Assembly: GCA_013036095.1 (NCBI GenBank)
Contig: JAAXCW010000006.1
Span: 120,704 to 184,703, forward strand
Direction: 5' to 3'
Length of the DNA stretch: 64,000 nucleotides
Source of the DNA: Vulcanimicrobiota bacterium
GTDB taxonomy: Bacteria; Vulcanimicrobiota; Vulcanimicrobiia; Vulcanimicrobiales; Vulcanimicrobiaceae
Shown: in pieces, positions 54,983 to 64,000 of the stretch
Numbering within the stretch: the first letter of the stretch is position 1
How the letters are laid out: the number at the start of each line of letters is the position of its first letter
Notes under the pieces: generated by a model
The model's input: the letters and a program-made list of their open reading frames with translations, nothing else
What the model was told of the DNA's origin: nothing
Databases searched by the model: none
Translations under genes and position numbers: made by a program

Positions 54983-57900
54983 ATGACTGCACGTTGTTTT
55001 TATCTTTTTCGCGCTGCCGGCGCCGCCTTCGTTCTGATGGCATTGGCCGGGTCGAATCTCTCGGCCGGCGCGGTGAGGTCCTCGTATAGCGAGCCGGTCG
55101 TGCTGGCGAGTCAGAACGGCGTTCTCGAAGTCACGCTGACCGCGCACCAGAGCCAAGCGCATTTGGATACGGTCTCCGGGCCGCTCAAGAACATGATGCT
55201 CTTCGCCTATACGGTGAATCGCGGCACGGCCTCAAACGGGGAAATGTCAGGCGACAACCTGTACCCCGCGCCGACGCTACGCGTGTATCCGGGGCAAACG
55301 CTGATCGTTCACCTCAACAACGCGCTCACCGGTTTAACGATCCGCGATTTTTACAATCCAGGTTACACCGCCCAAGGAAAGACCGTGCCGACGTATCCGG
55401 CGATGCTAACCGCTGCGCCGATGAATCTCCACGTGCACGGCATCCACACGAGCCCGAAAGGCAATTCCGACAACGTGCTCCTGCATATTCCGCCGGGGAT
55501 GGCGAACACATATACATATCACATTCCAACCGACATGCCGCAAGGCGCGTATTGGTATCACAGTCACCTGCACACGATTACGACGCCGCAAACCTATTAC
55601 GGCCTTGCGGGGCTGCTCGAGATCGGCCGCACCGACGGCAACCTTCCGATCGTCACCAAGCGGCATATTCCGATCCGGAATCTGATTCTGCAATACAATG
55701 CGGTCTTCGATCGCATGGGCGGACTCTCGCAGATGAACAATGTGAACTGGCCGCAATTCGTCAGCACGCTTGCCCGGCCGCGCGGAAGCGCACTTGCAAA
55801 CGGGACGTACCGGCCGCTGCTCGCGCCGGTGAATTTCTTGCAGTCGAAGAAGGGCACGCGCTATTTTACGGTGTGGTATACGGGCCCACTATCGATTCAT
55901 AATTATCGCGGCTTCTTTCAGTTCATTCCGTCGAACCTGCAGCAGTTTACACCGAGCGCTAAGGGCGGGACGGCGATCGCTGCTAACCCGAACCTTCCCG
56001 CCTACGATCGCGACGTGCAATTCACGGTGAACGGATCGTTCCAGCCCGTGCTGCAGATCAAACCCGGGCAGACCGAGATTTGGGTGTTAGCAAACGTTAG
56101 CGATATTGCGTACATGCCGGTGGAATTGACGGAAACCGCGACGGGACGGCATCCGCCTATCGCGATCGTCGGCGTCGACGGAAACCCCACGCTTACCGTG
56201 CATTACCCCGTGACGTACAACGGTACGCGCCTTTCGATACCGCCCGCGTCGCGCTTTGCGATTGCGGTGACGATGCCCAAAAAAGGCGGCCTGCAATTGG
56301 ATATGCCGCCGCTTGGACGAACGAAGACGCCGCGGACGGCGCCCGGCATCCTGTACACGAACAACGGCACCGCCAATCCGCCGGCGCAGCTCGGAACGCT
56401 CACGGTGCCTCAATCGGTGATCAGTTACGCCGACGGATTCTTTGTCTTTCCAACGCAAGTGCTGATGCGAGCTATACCTGCGCCGGACGCCGGACAAACG
56501 ACCGCGTTTATCGCGGGACAGAAGTTGCACGCGTATACGTCGTTCGAAGATCTCTCGCGCGTGAAACCCGATGTTCGGCGCGCGCTGCTGATTAACGGCG
56601 GCTTTCTGAACAACCATGCCAGCATGGCGGATCCAAAAGCATTCGTCTATGCGTTCGGCGGTAACGCGTTTCCAAATATTCCGTTGATTCAGCCCCGCTT
56701 AGGATCGGTCGAAGAGTGGACATTCGTCAACCATAACAACGACGAACATCCGATCCACGTCCACGTCAACGATTTCCAAGTCACCGGCTTTTCCGATCCG
56801 ACGATCGGCTTGCGCACGGGCGTCGAGATGTGGGGAGAGGATAACGCCAACGTTCCCGCTCCGCTCCTGGGACCGCAAGAGAGCGTGATCGCGGCGGGAA
56901 CGCTGTCCATGCGCACACATTTTATCGGATATACCGGACTCTACGTGATGCACTGTCACCGTCTCAACCACGAAGATAACGGTTTGATGGCGCTCATCGA
57001 CGTGATTCCCGCGATCTCGGCCTACGCGGTTGCGTCTGCCGGATCAGCCGGCCGCGCAGCAACGGTAAAAATCTACGATGGTAACGGCGACCGGCTCATT
57101 CGCACGGTTACGCCGTTCCCTGGTTCGGCGAGTGTTCCGAACGTTGCGATGGGTGACGTCAACGGCGATGGCGTGCTCGATCTAATCGTGGGCGCCGGCA
57201 AAGGCCACAGTCCCGACGTTGTTGTGTACTCCGGAGCAGCCGTCGCGGGCAAGCATTCATTTGAAACGGTGCTGGCGCGGTTCACTGCATTCGGCTCGAG
57301 CGATCGCAACGGCGTCAGCGTCGCGGCGGCCGAAATCGACGGCGGTTCCGCCGATAATATCATCGCCGGATCGGGCGCTGGGGTGCCGGATCGCGTCAAC
57401 GTCTACCGCGCGCTGAAATCCGGCGCGCCCCCGCAACTCTTTTCCGCTTTCGTCCCGTACGCCAACGATAGTTCCGGTGTAACGCTCGCCGCGGGGTTTG
57501 TCGATTTCATGACCGGACGTAACAGTATTGTCACCGCTCCCGGAAAGGGGAGCGCGGGCCAGGTGAAAGTCTTTGTCTTCTCGCTGATGACGCCCATTGG
57601 CAGTGCGAGCGCTGCGGCACAACCCGAAATGACCGCCGCGTTCACGCCGTTCGGCGCGTCGTACCACGGCGGAATTTCGCTCGGCACTGGATGGCTTGCC
57701 GGCGGATTCGGCGGGGCGCAAACCATTGTAGCCGCACAGCGTAACGGCGGCCTGGTCAAAGTGTATTCCACCGGAACTGCGCTGCAGGGCGCTCCGCCGA
57801 TGTATTTGGACAATCCATCCGCTCACGAACCGATGAGCGCGTTCGGCGTGGTGGCAAGCTTCAGCCCGTTTACGGGGTCGCCTGACGTGCGCGTTGCGAC

Positions 57901-58078
57901 GACGAGCACGACGATCGGCGCGGACCTTCTCGTGAGCGGTGTGAAGTCGGGCCGCGCGCAAGTGGTCAAGTATCGTTTCGGGAGGCCCTCAAAAACCGCG
58001 CTCATGCTGCGAGCGGTACGTCTCGGCGCGGTCGAATCGAAGCCAGGCCGGCAAATCGGAACACTTGGTGGATTCTAA
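54983..58078 (+). CDS. Multicopper oxidase with C-terminal FG-GAP-like repeats
   Basis: The ATG at 54983 (GGGAG 8 bases upstream) opens a signal peptide (FRAAGAAFVLMALAGSNLSA) and gives 1031 residues. All four copper motifs are intact: NLHVHGIH, YWYHSHLH, EHPIHVHVNDFQV and MHCHRLNHEDNGLM, the last holding the type 1 Cys and Met. The oxidase part ends near residue 680. The remaining 350 residues are repeated NVAMGDVNGDGVLDLIVGAG-like blades typical of FG-GAP beta-propellers. It acts outside the cytoplasm and may oxidise metals, phenols or another redox protein. It is first in a four-gene operon. Confidence 0.9.
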   Translation: MTARCFYLFRAAGAAFVLMALAGSNLSAGAVRSSYSEPVVLASQNGVLEVTLTAHQSQAHLDTVSGPLKNMMLFAYTVNRGTASNGEMSGDNLYPAPTLRVYPGQTLIVHLNNALTGLTIRDFYNPGYTAQGKTVPTYPAMLTAAPMNLHVHGIHTSPKGNSDNVLLHIPPGMANTYTYHIPTDMPQGAYWYHSHLHTITTPQTYYGLAGLLEIGRTDGNLPIVTKRHIPIRNLILQYNAVFDRMGGLSQMNNVNWPQFVSTLARPRGSALANGTYRPLLAPVNFLQSKKGTRYFTVWYTGPLSIHNYRGFFQFIPSNLQQFTPSAKGGTAIAANPNLPAYDRDVQFTVNGSFQPVLQIKPGQTEIWVLANVSDIAYMPVELTETATGRHPPIAIVGVDGNPTLTVHYPVTYNGTRLSIPPASRFAIAVTMPKKGGLQLDMPPLGRTKTPRTAPGILYTNNGTANPPAQLGTLTVPQSVISYADGFFVFPTQVLMRAIPAPDAGQTTAFIAGQKLHAYTSFEDLSRVKPDVRRALLINGGFLNNHASMADPKAFVYAFGGNAFPNIPLIQPRLGSVEEWTFVNHNNDEHPIHVHVNDFQVTGFSDPTIGLRTGVEMWGEDNANVPAPLLGPQESVIAAGTLSMRTHFIGYTGLYVMHCHRLNHEDNGLMALIDVIPAISAYAVASAGSAGRAATVKIYDGNGDRLIRTVTPFPGSASVPNVAMGDVNGDGVLDLIVGAGKGHSPDVVVYSGAAVAGKHSFETVLARFTAFGSSDRNGVSVAAAEIDGGSADNIIAGSGAGVPDRVNVYRALKSGAPPQLFSAFVPYANDSSGVTLAAGFVDFMTGRNSIVTAPGKGSAGQVKVFVFSLMTPIGSASAAAQPEMTAAFTPFGASYHGGISLGTGWLAGGFGGAQTIVAAQRNGGLVKVYSTGTALQGAPPMYLDNPSAHEPMSAFGVVASFSPFTGSPDVRVATTSTTIGADLLVSGVKSGRAQVVKYRFGRPSKTALMLRAVRLGAVESKPGRQIGTLGGF

Positions 58079-59009
58079 AACGGACAATCTGCTGGTTTGT
58101 GCGCGCCCGCGCGCCGGAGCCGAGAAAGAATTCGCGCAATGGCCGCCGCGTCTGCAAAAGGCGCTGTTGTCGTTCGGCGGCGCGCTCAGTTGCGAATTCT
58201 GGCCGCCCGCGCCGCCGGATCAAGAAGAATGGGTCGGCGCGCTGCGCTTCGAGTCCGTCGATGCGCTGCGGCGCTGGCGTACGTCGGAGACATATCGCAA
58301 TTTGATCGCCGAGGTCGCGCCGCTCGTCGAAGGCGGCCGCGTGACGCAGCTGCTCGGAGGCGCCGCCACCGAATTCTACGTACAGAACAGCGCGACCGAA
58401 GTGATCGTCACCGAGCTCAAACCCGGTAAGGAAGCCGAGTACCGCGATTGGGCCAACCGCATCGATAAAATGGAGGGCACGTTTCCGGGCTTTCGCGGAT
58501 CCTACGTGCAGCCGCCGGACCCCGGCGGTTCGGTGTGGACCACGCTGCTGCGCTTCGACACCGTCGAGAAACTCAACGCATGGCTGAACTCGCCTCAGCG
58601 CGCTGCGTTGCTAAAGGAATCAGAAGACCTCGTCGATCGCGTGGTCGTACAGCACGTCGATACGTCTTTTCCAGGCTGGATGCCGCCCGATCCCGTGACC
58701 GGAAAGTCGCCCGCCAATTGGAAGACGGCGATGCTTGTCATCCTGATGCTTTTTCCGGTCGTCGCAATCGAACTCAAATTTCTCACTCCGCGTCTCCTCG
58801 CCGTGCTCAATCCCGCCGTGGCGACGATCATCGGCAATGCCATAAGCGTCGCGCTGGTCACGTGGCCGCTGATGCCTTTGGTGGCAATCAAGGCGTTCGC
58901 GTGGTGGCTCTATCCTGAAGGCCGCCCGAGTTGGGTGCGGATCGCCGGTCCCGCTGCGGTCTTACTCGGTTACGCGATTGAAGTCGCCATCTTTTGGAGC
59001 TTTTTATGA
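58068..59009 (+). CDS. Double ABM-like domain protein with membrane C-terminus
   Basis: The GTG at 58068 gives 313 residues; a TTG at 58065 is an alternative. Two antibiotic-biosynthesis-monooxygenase-like units are seen (about 5-95 and 105-195; the second has EVIVTELKPGKEAEYRDWAN and FPGFRGSYVQPP). Three or four membrane helices follow (TAMLVILMLFPVVAIELKFL, IIGNAISVALVTWPLMPLVA, AAVLLGYAIEVAIFWSFL). It overlaps the oxidase gene by 11 bases and the FAD subunit gene by 4, so it belongs to the operon. Function is unknown. Confidence 0.75.
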   Translation: MDSKTDNLLVCARPRAGAEKEFAQWPPRLQKALLSFGGALSCEFWPPAPPDQEEWVGALRFESVDALRRWRTSETYRNLIAEVAPLVEGGRVTQLLGGAATEFYVQNSATEVIVTELKPGKEAEYRDWANRIDKMEGTFPGFRGSYVQPPDPGGSVWTTLLRFDTVEKLNAWLNSPQRAALLKESEDLVDRVVVQHVDTSFPGWMPPDPVTGKSPANWKTAMLVILMLFPVVAIELKFLTPRLLAVLNPAVATIIGNAISVALVTWPLMPLVAIKAFAWWLYPEGRPSWVRIAGPAAVLLGYAIEVAIFWSFL

Positions 59010-59821
59010 ACCTCAACACCGTCAAAGAACTCAAACGCCCGAAGTCGGCCGATGAAATCCGCCAATGGCGCGACGGTTACTCATGGCTTGCAGGCGGAAC
59101 GTGGCTCTTCTCCGAGCAGCAAGTCCACGTCGATACGCTGATCGATCTCGAATCGCTGAAGTGGCCGGCGCTCACGGTCTCCGGCGACGGTCTCGAGATA
59201 GCGGCGACCTGCCGCATCGCAGAGCTCTACGCGTTCGAACCGCCCAAAGCGTGGCGCGCGGGACCGCTGCTCGGCGAGTGCGTCCGCTCGTTCTTGTCTT
59301 CGTTCAAGATTTGGAACGAGGCGACGATCGGCGGCAACGTCTGCATGTCGCTGCCGGCGAGTCCGATGGTTTCGCTTGTCGTCGCGTTGGAGGGCGTCCT
59401 TACGTTATGGCCGCGGGAAGGCGCGCCGCGCGAAGTACTCGCGACCAATTTCGTCACGGGCAATCACCAAAACGTGCTGGCGCCGGGCGAATTGCTGCGC
59501 AGCATCCATCTGCCCGCGGAAGCGCTTTCGAAAAATTTTGCGTTCCGGCGATCGTCGCTTACGCACCTTGGACGATCGGCGGTGCTGTTGATCGGCACGC
59601 GCGCACCCGCAGGCGATTTGATCCTGACGGTGACGGCCGCGACCGCGCGCCCGGTGCAATTGCGTTTCAAGGGCAGTCCGTCGGAGTCCGAGCTGCGCGA
59701 TGCCATCGACGCCGGCATTCCCGATTCGCTGTGGTTCGACGACGTGCACGGCTCGCCGCCTCACCGCAAACACTTGACATACCGTTTCGGTGAAGAGATA
59801 CGCAAGGAGCTCGAGGCATGA
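59006..59821 (+). CDS. FAD-binding subunit of a xanthine dehydrogenase-family enzyme
   Basis: The ATG at 59006 (GGAG at 58997) gives 271 residues. It has the CoxM/XdhB-type FAD sites WLAGGTWLFSEQQV and EATIGGNVCMSLPASPM, with a C-terminal CODH-flavoprotein domain. It overlaps both neighbours by 4 bases (ATGA). It would pass electrons from the iron-sulfur clusters of the next protein to an unknown acceptor. Confidence 0.9.
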   Translation: MNLNTVKELKRPKSADEIRQWRDGYSWLAGGTWLFSEQQVHVDTLIDLESLKWPALTVSGDGLEIAATCRIAELYAFEPPKAWRAGPLLGECVRSFLSSFKIWNEATIGGNVCMSLPASPMVSLVVALEGVLTLWPREGAPREVLATNFVTGNHQNVLAPGELLRSIHLPAEALSKNFAFRRSSLTHLGRSAVLLIGTRAPAGDLILTVTAATARPVQLRFKGSPSESELRDAIDAGIPDSLWFDDVHGSPPHRKHLTYRFGEEIRKELEA

Positions 59822-62553
59822 AACTCAAGGTCAACGGCAAAGAGTTTTCCGCCTCCGCTGCACCGGGTGAATGTTTGCGCATGTTCTTGCGCGACCTCGG
59901 CTGGTATAGCGTTAAGAAAGGTTGCGACGCCGGCGATTGCGGCGCATGCACGGTCTGGGTCGACAACAAACCCGTGCACAGTTGTCTCTTTCCGGCCTTC
60001 CGCGCGGACGGGCGCGAGGTGACAACGCTCGAAGGACTTGAGCGCGACGGCAAGCTGCATCCGATGCAGCAGGCGTTTCTGGATGCGCAGGCGTTCCAGT
60101 GCGGCTACTGCACGGCCGGCATGATTATGACCGGTGCGGCGCTGACCGAAGAACAGACAAAAGATCTGCCGCACTCGCTCAAGGGCAATCTCTGCCGCTG
60201 CACCGGATACGGATCGATCCGCGATGCGTTCGATCGAAAGACCAACGTCGAGACCGACGGCGCCGGAAAATCGAGCGGAGCCAGCGTGCGCAACCCGTTT
60301 GCAAAAGGCATCGTCACGGGGCACGCGCGCTACACGACGGATCTTCCATTGCCGGAAGGCACGCTGCACCTCAAGGTGCTGCGTTCGCCGCACGCGCATG
60401 CAAAGATCGTTTCGATCGATCGCAGCAAAGCGATGGCCATTCCCGGCGTGGTGGCCGTCTACACCTGGGAAGACGTTCCGCGCCGCCCATACACAACGGC
60501 GATCCACGAAGACAATCGTGTAGACGCCGACGACACCTATCTGCTCGATAACATCGCGCGATTTGTGGGGCAGCGCATCGTCGCCGTGGTCGCCGAAACC
60601 GAAGGCGCGGCGGAAGAGGGATGTCGCAACGTCGAGGTCGAGTACGAGATTCTGCCGGCGGTCTTCGATCCGGAAGAAGCCATGGTTCCGGGCGCGCCGG
60701 TGCTGCACGAGCGCGGTGTCGACTCGCACATCTTGCACCCCGAGAAGAATATTTTTCTCGAACTTCACGGCGAGGTCGGCAATGTCGCCGAGGGCTTCGC
60801 ACAGGCCGACGCAATCTATGAAGGCGACTACGACGCGCCGCGTCAGCAGCACGTCCACCTCGAAACGATGCAGTCACTTGCGTGGCGCAGCGACGACGGA
60901 CGCCTGCACGTGCGCACCAGCTCGCAAGGGCCGTTCATCGTCAAGGGCAGACTCTGCTACCTCTTTGGAATCATGCCGGCCGATCTGCACGTCTTCACCG
61001 AACGCGTGGGCGGCGGTTTCGGCGGAAAACAAGATATGATGAGCGAGGACCTCACGCTCTTCGCTACGATGAAAACGGGACGCCCGGTGAAATGGGAGTT
61101 CACGCGCGAAGAGCAGTTCATCGGCGCGACGACGCGCCATCCCATGAAAATTCACGTGAAACTCGGCGCCACGAAAGATGGAACGCTTACGGCGATTCAG
61201 TATCGCATCGTTTCTAACACCGGCGCTTACGGCAATCATGGTGGCGAAACGCTTGCCAACGGCATGTCCGGCCCATGGGCCATCTACAAGTGCCCAAACA
61301 AGAAGGGCGACGGATACGCGGTCTACACGAACTTGCAGTGCGGCGGCGGTTTTCGCGGCTACGGCACGACGCAGCCGACCTTTGCGATCGAGTCGGCGTT
61401 CGACGAATTGGCGGACCTGCTGAAGATCGATCCGATCGAATTGCGGCGGAAGAACGTGGTCGGACCCGCCGACAAATTCGAAGCGATTTGGAAAGAATCG
61501 TCGGACCTTACGATGGGCAGCTACGGGCTGGATCAATGCATCGACGCGATTGAAAAGGCTTTGGCCAGTGGACGCGGACTGCGCAAACCCGAGGGCGACG
61601 ATTGGCTCGAAGGCAGCGGCATGGCGATTTCGAGCTTGGATTGCGTGCCGCCGACCGAACAGCGATCCGGTTCGGAAGTCTCGCTTCTCCAGGATGGGAG
61701 TTATCATTTCACCGTCGGTTCGGTAGAGATCGGCAACGGTTTGGTGACTGCGCAGCAGCAAGTCGTCGCGCAGATCATGAACTGCCCGACTTCGCGGGTA
61801 TCGTTCCTCAATTCCGATACCGACAAGACGCCATACGACAGCGGTACGTTTGCCAGCGTCGGCATGATGGTGCCGACCAAGGCGGTAGAAAACGCCGCGC
61901 GCGCGCTTCGCGATAAAATCGTGGCGTACGCCGCGGAGACCACGAAAACCAAGCCGGAAGACTGCCGGATCGAAGACACGTTCGTCGTGCACGGCAGGCA
62001 CCGGACGCCGCTCACCGAGTTACGCGTAGCAGCCGAGAAGGAAGGCGAAAACTTTGCCGCGTTCCGCAAGGCGTACGGATCGCCGCGAACCGTCGCGTTC
62101 ATGGCATACGGTGTCCGGCTGGCGGTGCACCGCATCACCGGCGAGATTCAGTTACTGTTTAGTGCCGAAGCCGTCGACACCGGCATCGTGATCAACCCGA
62201 ACCAGCTGCGCGGCCAGTGCATCGGCGGCGTGGTCCAAGGCATCGGATACGCGCTTCAAGAGAAGATGGTCTACAACGACAAGGGCGGCGTGATCAACGC
62301 GCAGCTGCGCAACTATCGCATTCCGGCGTTTGCCGACGCGCCGGTGACCGAAGTCTTTTTTGCCGACACGTACGACGCGATCGGACCGCTGGGCGCGAAA
62401 TCGATCGCCGAGAATACGATCAACCCGGTCGCACCCGCAATCGGCAACGCGCTCAAAGCGGCGACCGGAGTACGCTTCACCGCGCTGCCGTTCACCGAAG
62501 ATCGCATTTTCGCGCGACTGCAAGAGATCGAAAAGACCCCGGCGCCGGTTTAA
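59818..62553 (+). CDS. Fused [2Fe-2S]/molybdopterin subunit, aldehyde oxidoreductase type
   Basis: This is a 911-residue fusion. Residues 1-150 hold two [2Fe-2S] domains: GCDAGDCGACTVWV with Cys 36, 41, 44 and 56, and QCGYCTAGMIM with NLCRCTGYG. The rest is the molybdenum domain with VGGGFGGKQDMM, GGGFRGYGTTQPTF, and GPLGAKSIAENTINPVA carrying the catalytic Glu. Domain order and length are like the Desulfovibrio aldehyde oxidoreductase Mop, but here a separate FAD subunit is encoded just upstream. The substrate, an aldehyde or N-heterocycle, cannot be read from sequence. Confidence 0.92.
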   Translation: MKLKVNGKEFSASAAPGECLRMFLRDLGWYSVKKGCDAGDCGACTVWVDNKPVHSCLFPAFRADGREVTTLEGLERDGKLHPMQQAFLDAQAFQCGYCTAGMIMTGAALTEEQTKDLPHSLKGNLCRCTGYGSIRDAFDRKTNVETDGAGKSSGASVRNPFAKGIVTGHARYTTDLPLPEGTLHLKVLRSPHAHAKIVSIDRSKAMAIPGVVAVYTWEDVPRRPYTTAIHEDNRVDADDTYLLDNIARFVGQRIVAVVAETEGAAEEGCRNVEVEYEILPAVFDPEEAMVPGAPVLHERGVDSHILHPEKNIFLELHGEVGNVAEGFAQADAIYEGDYDAPRQQHVHLETMQSLAWRSDDGRLHVRTSSQGPFIVKGRLCYLFGIMPADLHVFTERVGGGFGGKQDMMSEDLTLFATMKTGRPVKWEFTREEQFIGATTRHPMKIHVKLGATKDGTLTAIQYRIVSNTGAYGNHGGETLANGMSGPWAIYKCPNKKGDGYAVYTNLQCGGGFRGYGTTQPTFAIESAFDELADLLKIDPIELRRKNVVGPADKFEAIWKESSDLTMGSYGLDQCIDAIEKALASGRGLRKPEGDDWLEGSGMAISSLDCVPPTEQRSGSEVSLLQDGSYHFTVGSVEIGNGLVTAQQQVVAQIMNCPTSRVSFLNSDTDKTPYDSGTFASVGMMVPTKAVENAARALRDKIVAYAAETTKTKPEDCRIEDTFVVHGRHRTPLTELRVAAEKEGENFAAFRKAYGSPRTVAFMAYGVRLAVHRITGEIQLLFSAEAVDTGIVINPNQLRGQCIGGVVQGIGYALQEKMVYNDKGGVINAQLRNYRIPAFADAPVTEVFFADTYDAIGPLGAKSIAENTINPVAPAIGNALKAATGVRFTALPFTEDRIFARLQEIEKTPAPV

Positions 62554-63989
62554 GTTCCTTTCTCGGCTCCCACGTAGTGGATCCACTTCACCAGCAGCTG
62601 CGGCACCGTTACGAGATGGCTTGCGCTGCCGTAAATCACGTAGAGCTCGTCGTGGGGCCGGCGCTTATGATACGCGAACGAAACGTTCGGACAAAATCCT
62701 AAGGCGTTCGGGTTGCCGAGCTGCGGAATAAAACACGTCGCGCCGCCGTTGGGTTCGGGCGGCGGCCCGAAGAAACGGCGCACGCCGATCGCAAACGAGC
62801 TGTTGGCGTCGATTTGGTACGCATAACTGACGCGTTGAAACCATTGATGATTTTCGGTTCCGTTGTCGAGGAATTGCCGCGTGTCGTCGGCTTCGAGCGA
62901 AAGCGCTCCGCGCTCGCCGACCTTGATCGTCGTCGAACGAAACCAGCTGTACAAGTAGCCCGGCCCATAGCGGCCGCGAAAAAACATGAACGACGAAGGC
63001 GTCGCCGTGCCCGGCCTATAGGTGATTCGCGTTGATTCTTGTGTCACGGGAATGACTTTTCCGCCGAGCATGAAATAGCTCGATCCGGCGTTCTGTGTGA
63101 ACTCCCATTGGTTGCGCGTGTCGAACGTGATGCCGACGTTCAGATCCATCTGCGAGAGACCCAGCGGGTTATGGTAGGAATCCCCAAAAATATTGGCATT
63201 AATCTGCTTGAAACTGCCGCCGGCCGGAGTCCAAATGTGCTGTGCGAATGCGCCGTAGCCGTCCATGGTCGTCGTATTGAAGTTTGCGTCGAACGCGTGC
63301 GTGAAGAAGCCGTCGAAGGGATTGTACTGCGCACCGATGTGCCGGAAGCCGCCGCCGAAAAAGGAGTTGGGCCCGTACAGGCCCCAGCCGATTTCGCGAA
63401 ACTGCGCTTGAGACGAGTCCGTAATCCAATTCCCGGTCGCCGACTCGGTGCCATAGTTGGCGTAAATGAATTTGTGCTTTAGATCGTCGAGTTTGGCGCC
63501 AAATTGCCACGTATCGTCGCGAAATGCCGGCCCCGGAAGAGAGACCGCGGTGCCGTTGACGCCGACGTGCTGCGCCGAAACAAAGAAGTGCTGCGAGGTC
63601 GTGCGAAAGATTGCCGACTGCGCCGCATCGGTCCGGCCAAATCCGACGGCATCGAATCCGCCAAACGTAATCGGACCTTGTCTTCCTTCGATCGCGTACC
63701 CGTCGCGGGGCGTTGGAATAGACGGCGTGTAGAGCGACGATTCGGCATTACACGCGTCGCATTCGTAGACGTTGTAATATTGAGCGCCTTGCGTAAAGAA
63801 GGGGCGCGTCTCGTTGAAGAAGCGCCGGAACGCGGTCGGCGCAATGGTTTGCTGATCCGATTCGGCGTTAGAAAAATCGGGATGAATGGCCGCGATGAAC
63901 GACGTGGAGTCGGTTATCGGAATGGAAATGTCGGCGCCCATGCGCGAGGTGCTACCGCCGGCGCCGCGCGAAGCGATCGTCCCAGTCAC
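62550..63989 (-). CDS. DUF5916-like outer-membrane beta-barrel, N-terminal part missing
   Basis: The visible 479 codons from GTG 63989 start in the middle of the family: SFIAAIHPDFSNAESDQQTI and FFNETRPFFTQGAQYYN, followed by alternating amphipathic strands to a C-terminal barrel. DUF5916 proteins normally have about 250 residues before this point, including a signal peptide and a CBM9-like domain. The codon directly before the GTG is TAG. The gene may be a remnant, be frameshifted near the window edge, or use a separate upstream gene. It overlaps the molybdenum subunit gene tail to tail by 4 bases. Confidence 0.7.
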   Translation of the reverse strand: MTGTIASRGAGGSTSRMGADISIPITDSTSFIAAIHPDFSNAESDQQTIAPTAFRRFFNETRPFFTQGAQYYNVYECDACNAESSLYTPSIPTPRDGYAIEGRQGPITFGGFDAVGFGRTDAAQSAIFRTTSQHFFVSAQHVGVNGTAVSLPGPAFRDDTWQFGAKLDDLKHKFIYANYGTESATGNWITDSSQAQFREIGWGLYGPNSFFGGGFRHIGAQYNPFDGFFTHAFDANFNTTTMDGYGAFAQHIWTPAGGSFKQINANIFGDSYHNPLGLSQMDLNVGITFDTRNQWEFTQNAGSSYFMLGGKVIPVTQESTRITYRPGTATPSSFMFFRGRYGPGYLYSWFRSTTIKVGERGALSLEADDTRQFLDNGTENHQWFQRVSYAYQIDANSSFAIGVRRFFGPPPEPNGGATCFIPQLGNPNALGFCPNVSFAYHKRRPHDELYVIYGSASHLVTVPQLLVKWIHYVGAEKGT

Positions 63990-64000
63990 CTATTCCCATC

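Noticed and set aside
59065..59793. Second frame over the FAD subunit gene
   Set aside because: It is a +1 shadow with Arg-rich text, while the chosen frame has both FAD motifs.

Overview
The window is 64 kb of GC-rich DNA from a bacterium. Housekeeping genes (thyX, prs-rplY-pth, uvrB, uvrA, ligA, acpS, birA, ndk, eno) make up the first third. A C-terminal outer-membrane-type beta-barrel gene at the right edge and many exported proteins suggest a two-membrane cell. The gene mix would fit a poorly cultivated phylum such as Eremiobacterota/Vulcanimicrobiota (WPS-2), but that assignment is a guess and the sequence alone does not prove it.

Layout. 1-28,994 is core chromosome: a MalT-like regulator, a GGDEF protein, thyX, a protease-like membrane protein that has lost its metal ligands, prs-rplY-pth, uvrB, an alpha-mannosidase, uvrA, ligA, cofactor-repair and acyl-carrier genes, ndk-eno, exported proteins, and a CAU tRNA. 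Short repeats with conserved arms and a copy-specific hairpin lie between these genes. Copies or half-copies also lie in frame inside the mannosidase, uvrA and ligA genes.

29,010-53,444 is an accessory island at a tRNA-Glu gene. The last 23-28 bases of that tRNA recur at 50,120 and 53,422, which suggests two tandem integrations. The island carries a Xre/MbcA/ParS-type antitoxin next to a DUF4238 protein, several membrane or unknown proteins, and a complete ubiquitin-like conjugation operon: Ubl, E2-like, JAB peptidase and E1-like. It also carries a tyrosine integrase, two excisionase-like regulators, and a second tyrosine recombinase followed by a catalytically degenerate partner. After these come HipBA, a type III-like methyltransferase with a broken restriction partner, a 928-residue exported unknown, and an AbiE toxin-antitoxin pair with a promoter embedded in an inverted-repeat operator.

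53,460-64,000 returns to chromosomal-type sequence: a coiled-coil protein, a small nucleotidyltransferase pair, and a four-gene operon. The operon encodes a multicopper oxidase with an FG-GAP-like tail, a membrane-anchored double ABM-like protein, and an FAD subunit plus a fused iron-sulfur/molybdenum subunit of the xanthine dehydrogenase/aldehyde oxidoreductase family. A DUF5916-like barrel gene faces it.

The strongest candidates for an interesting system are the ubiquitin-like operon and the repeat family with variable hairpins that has entered housekeeping genes.
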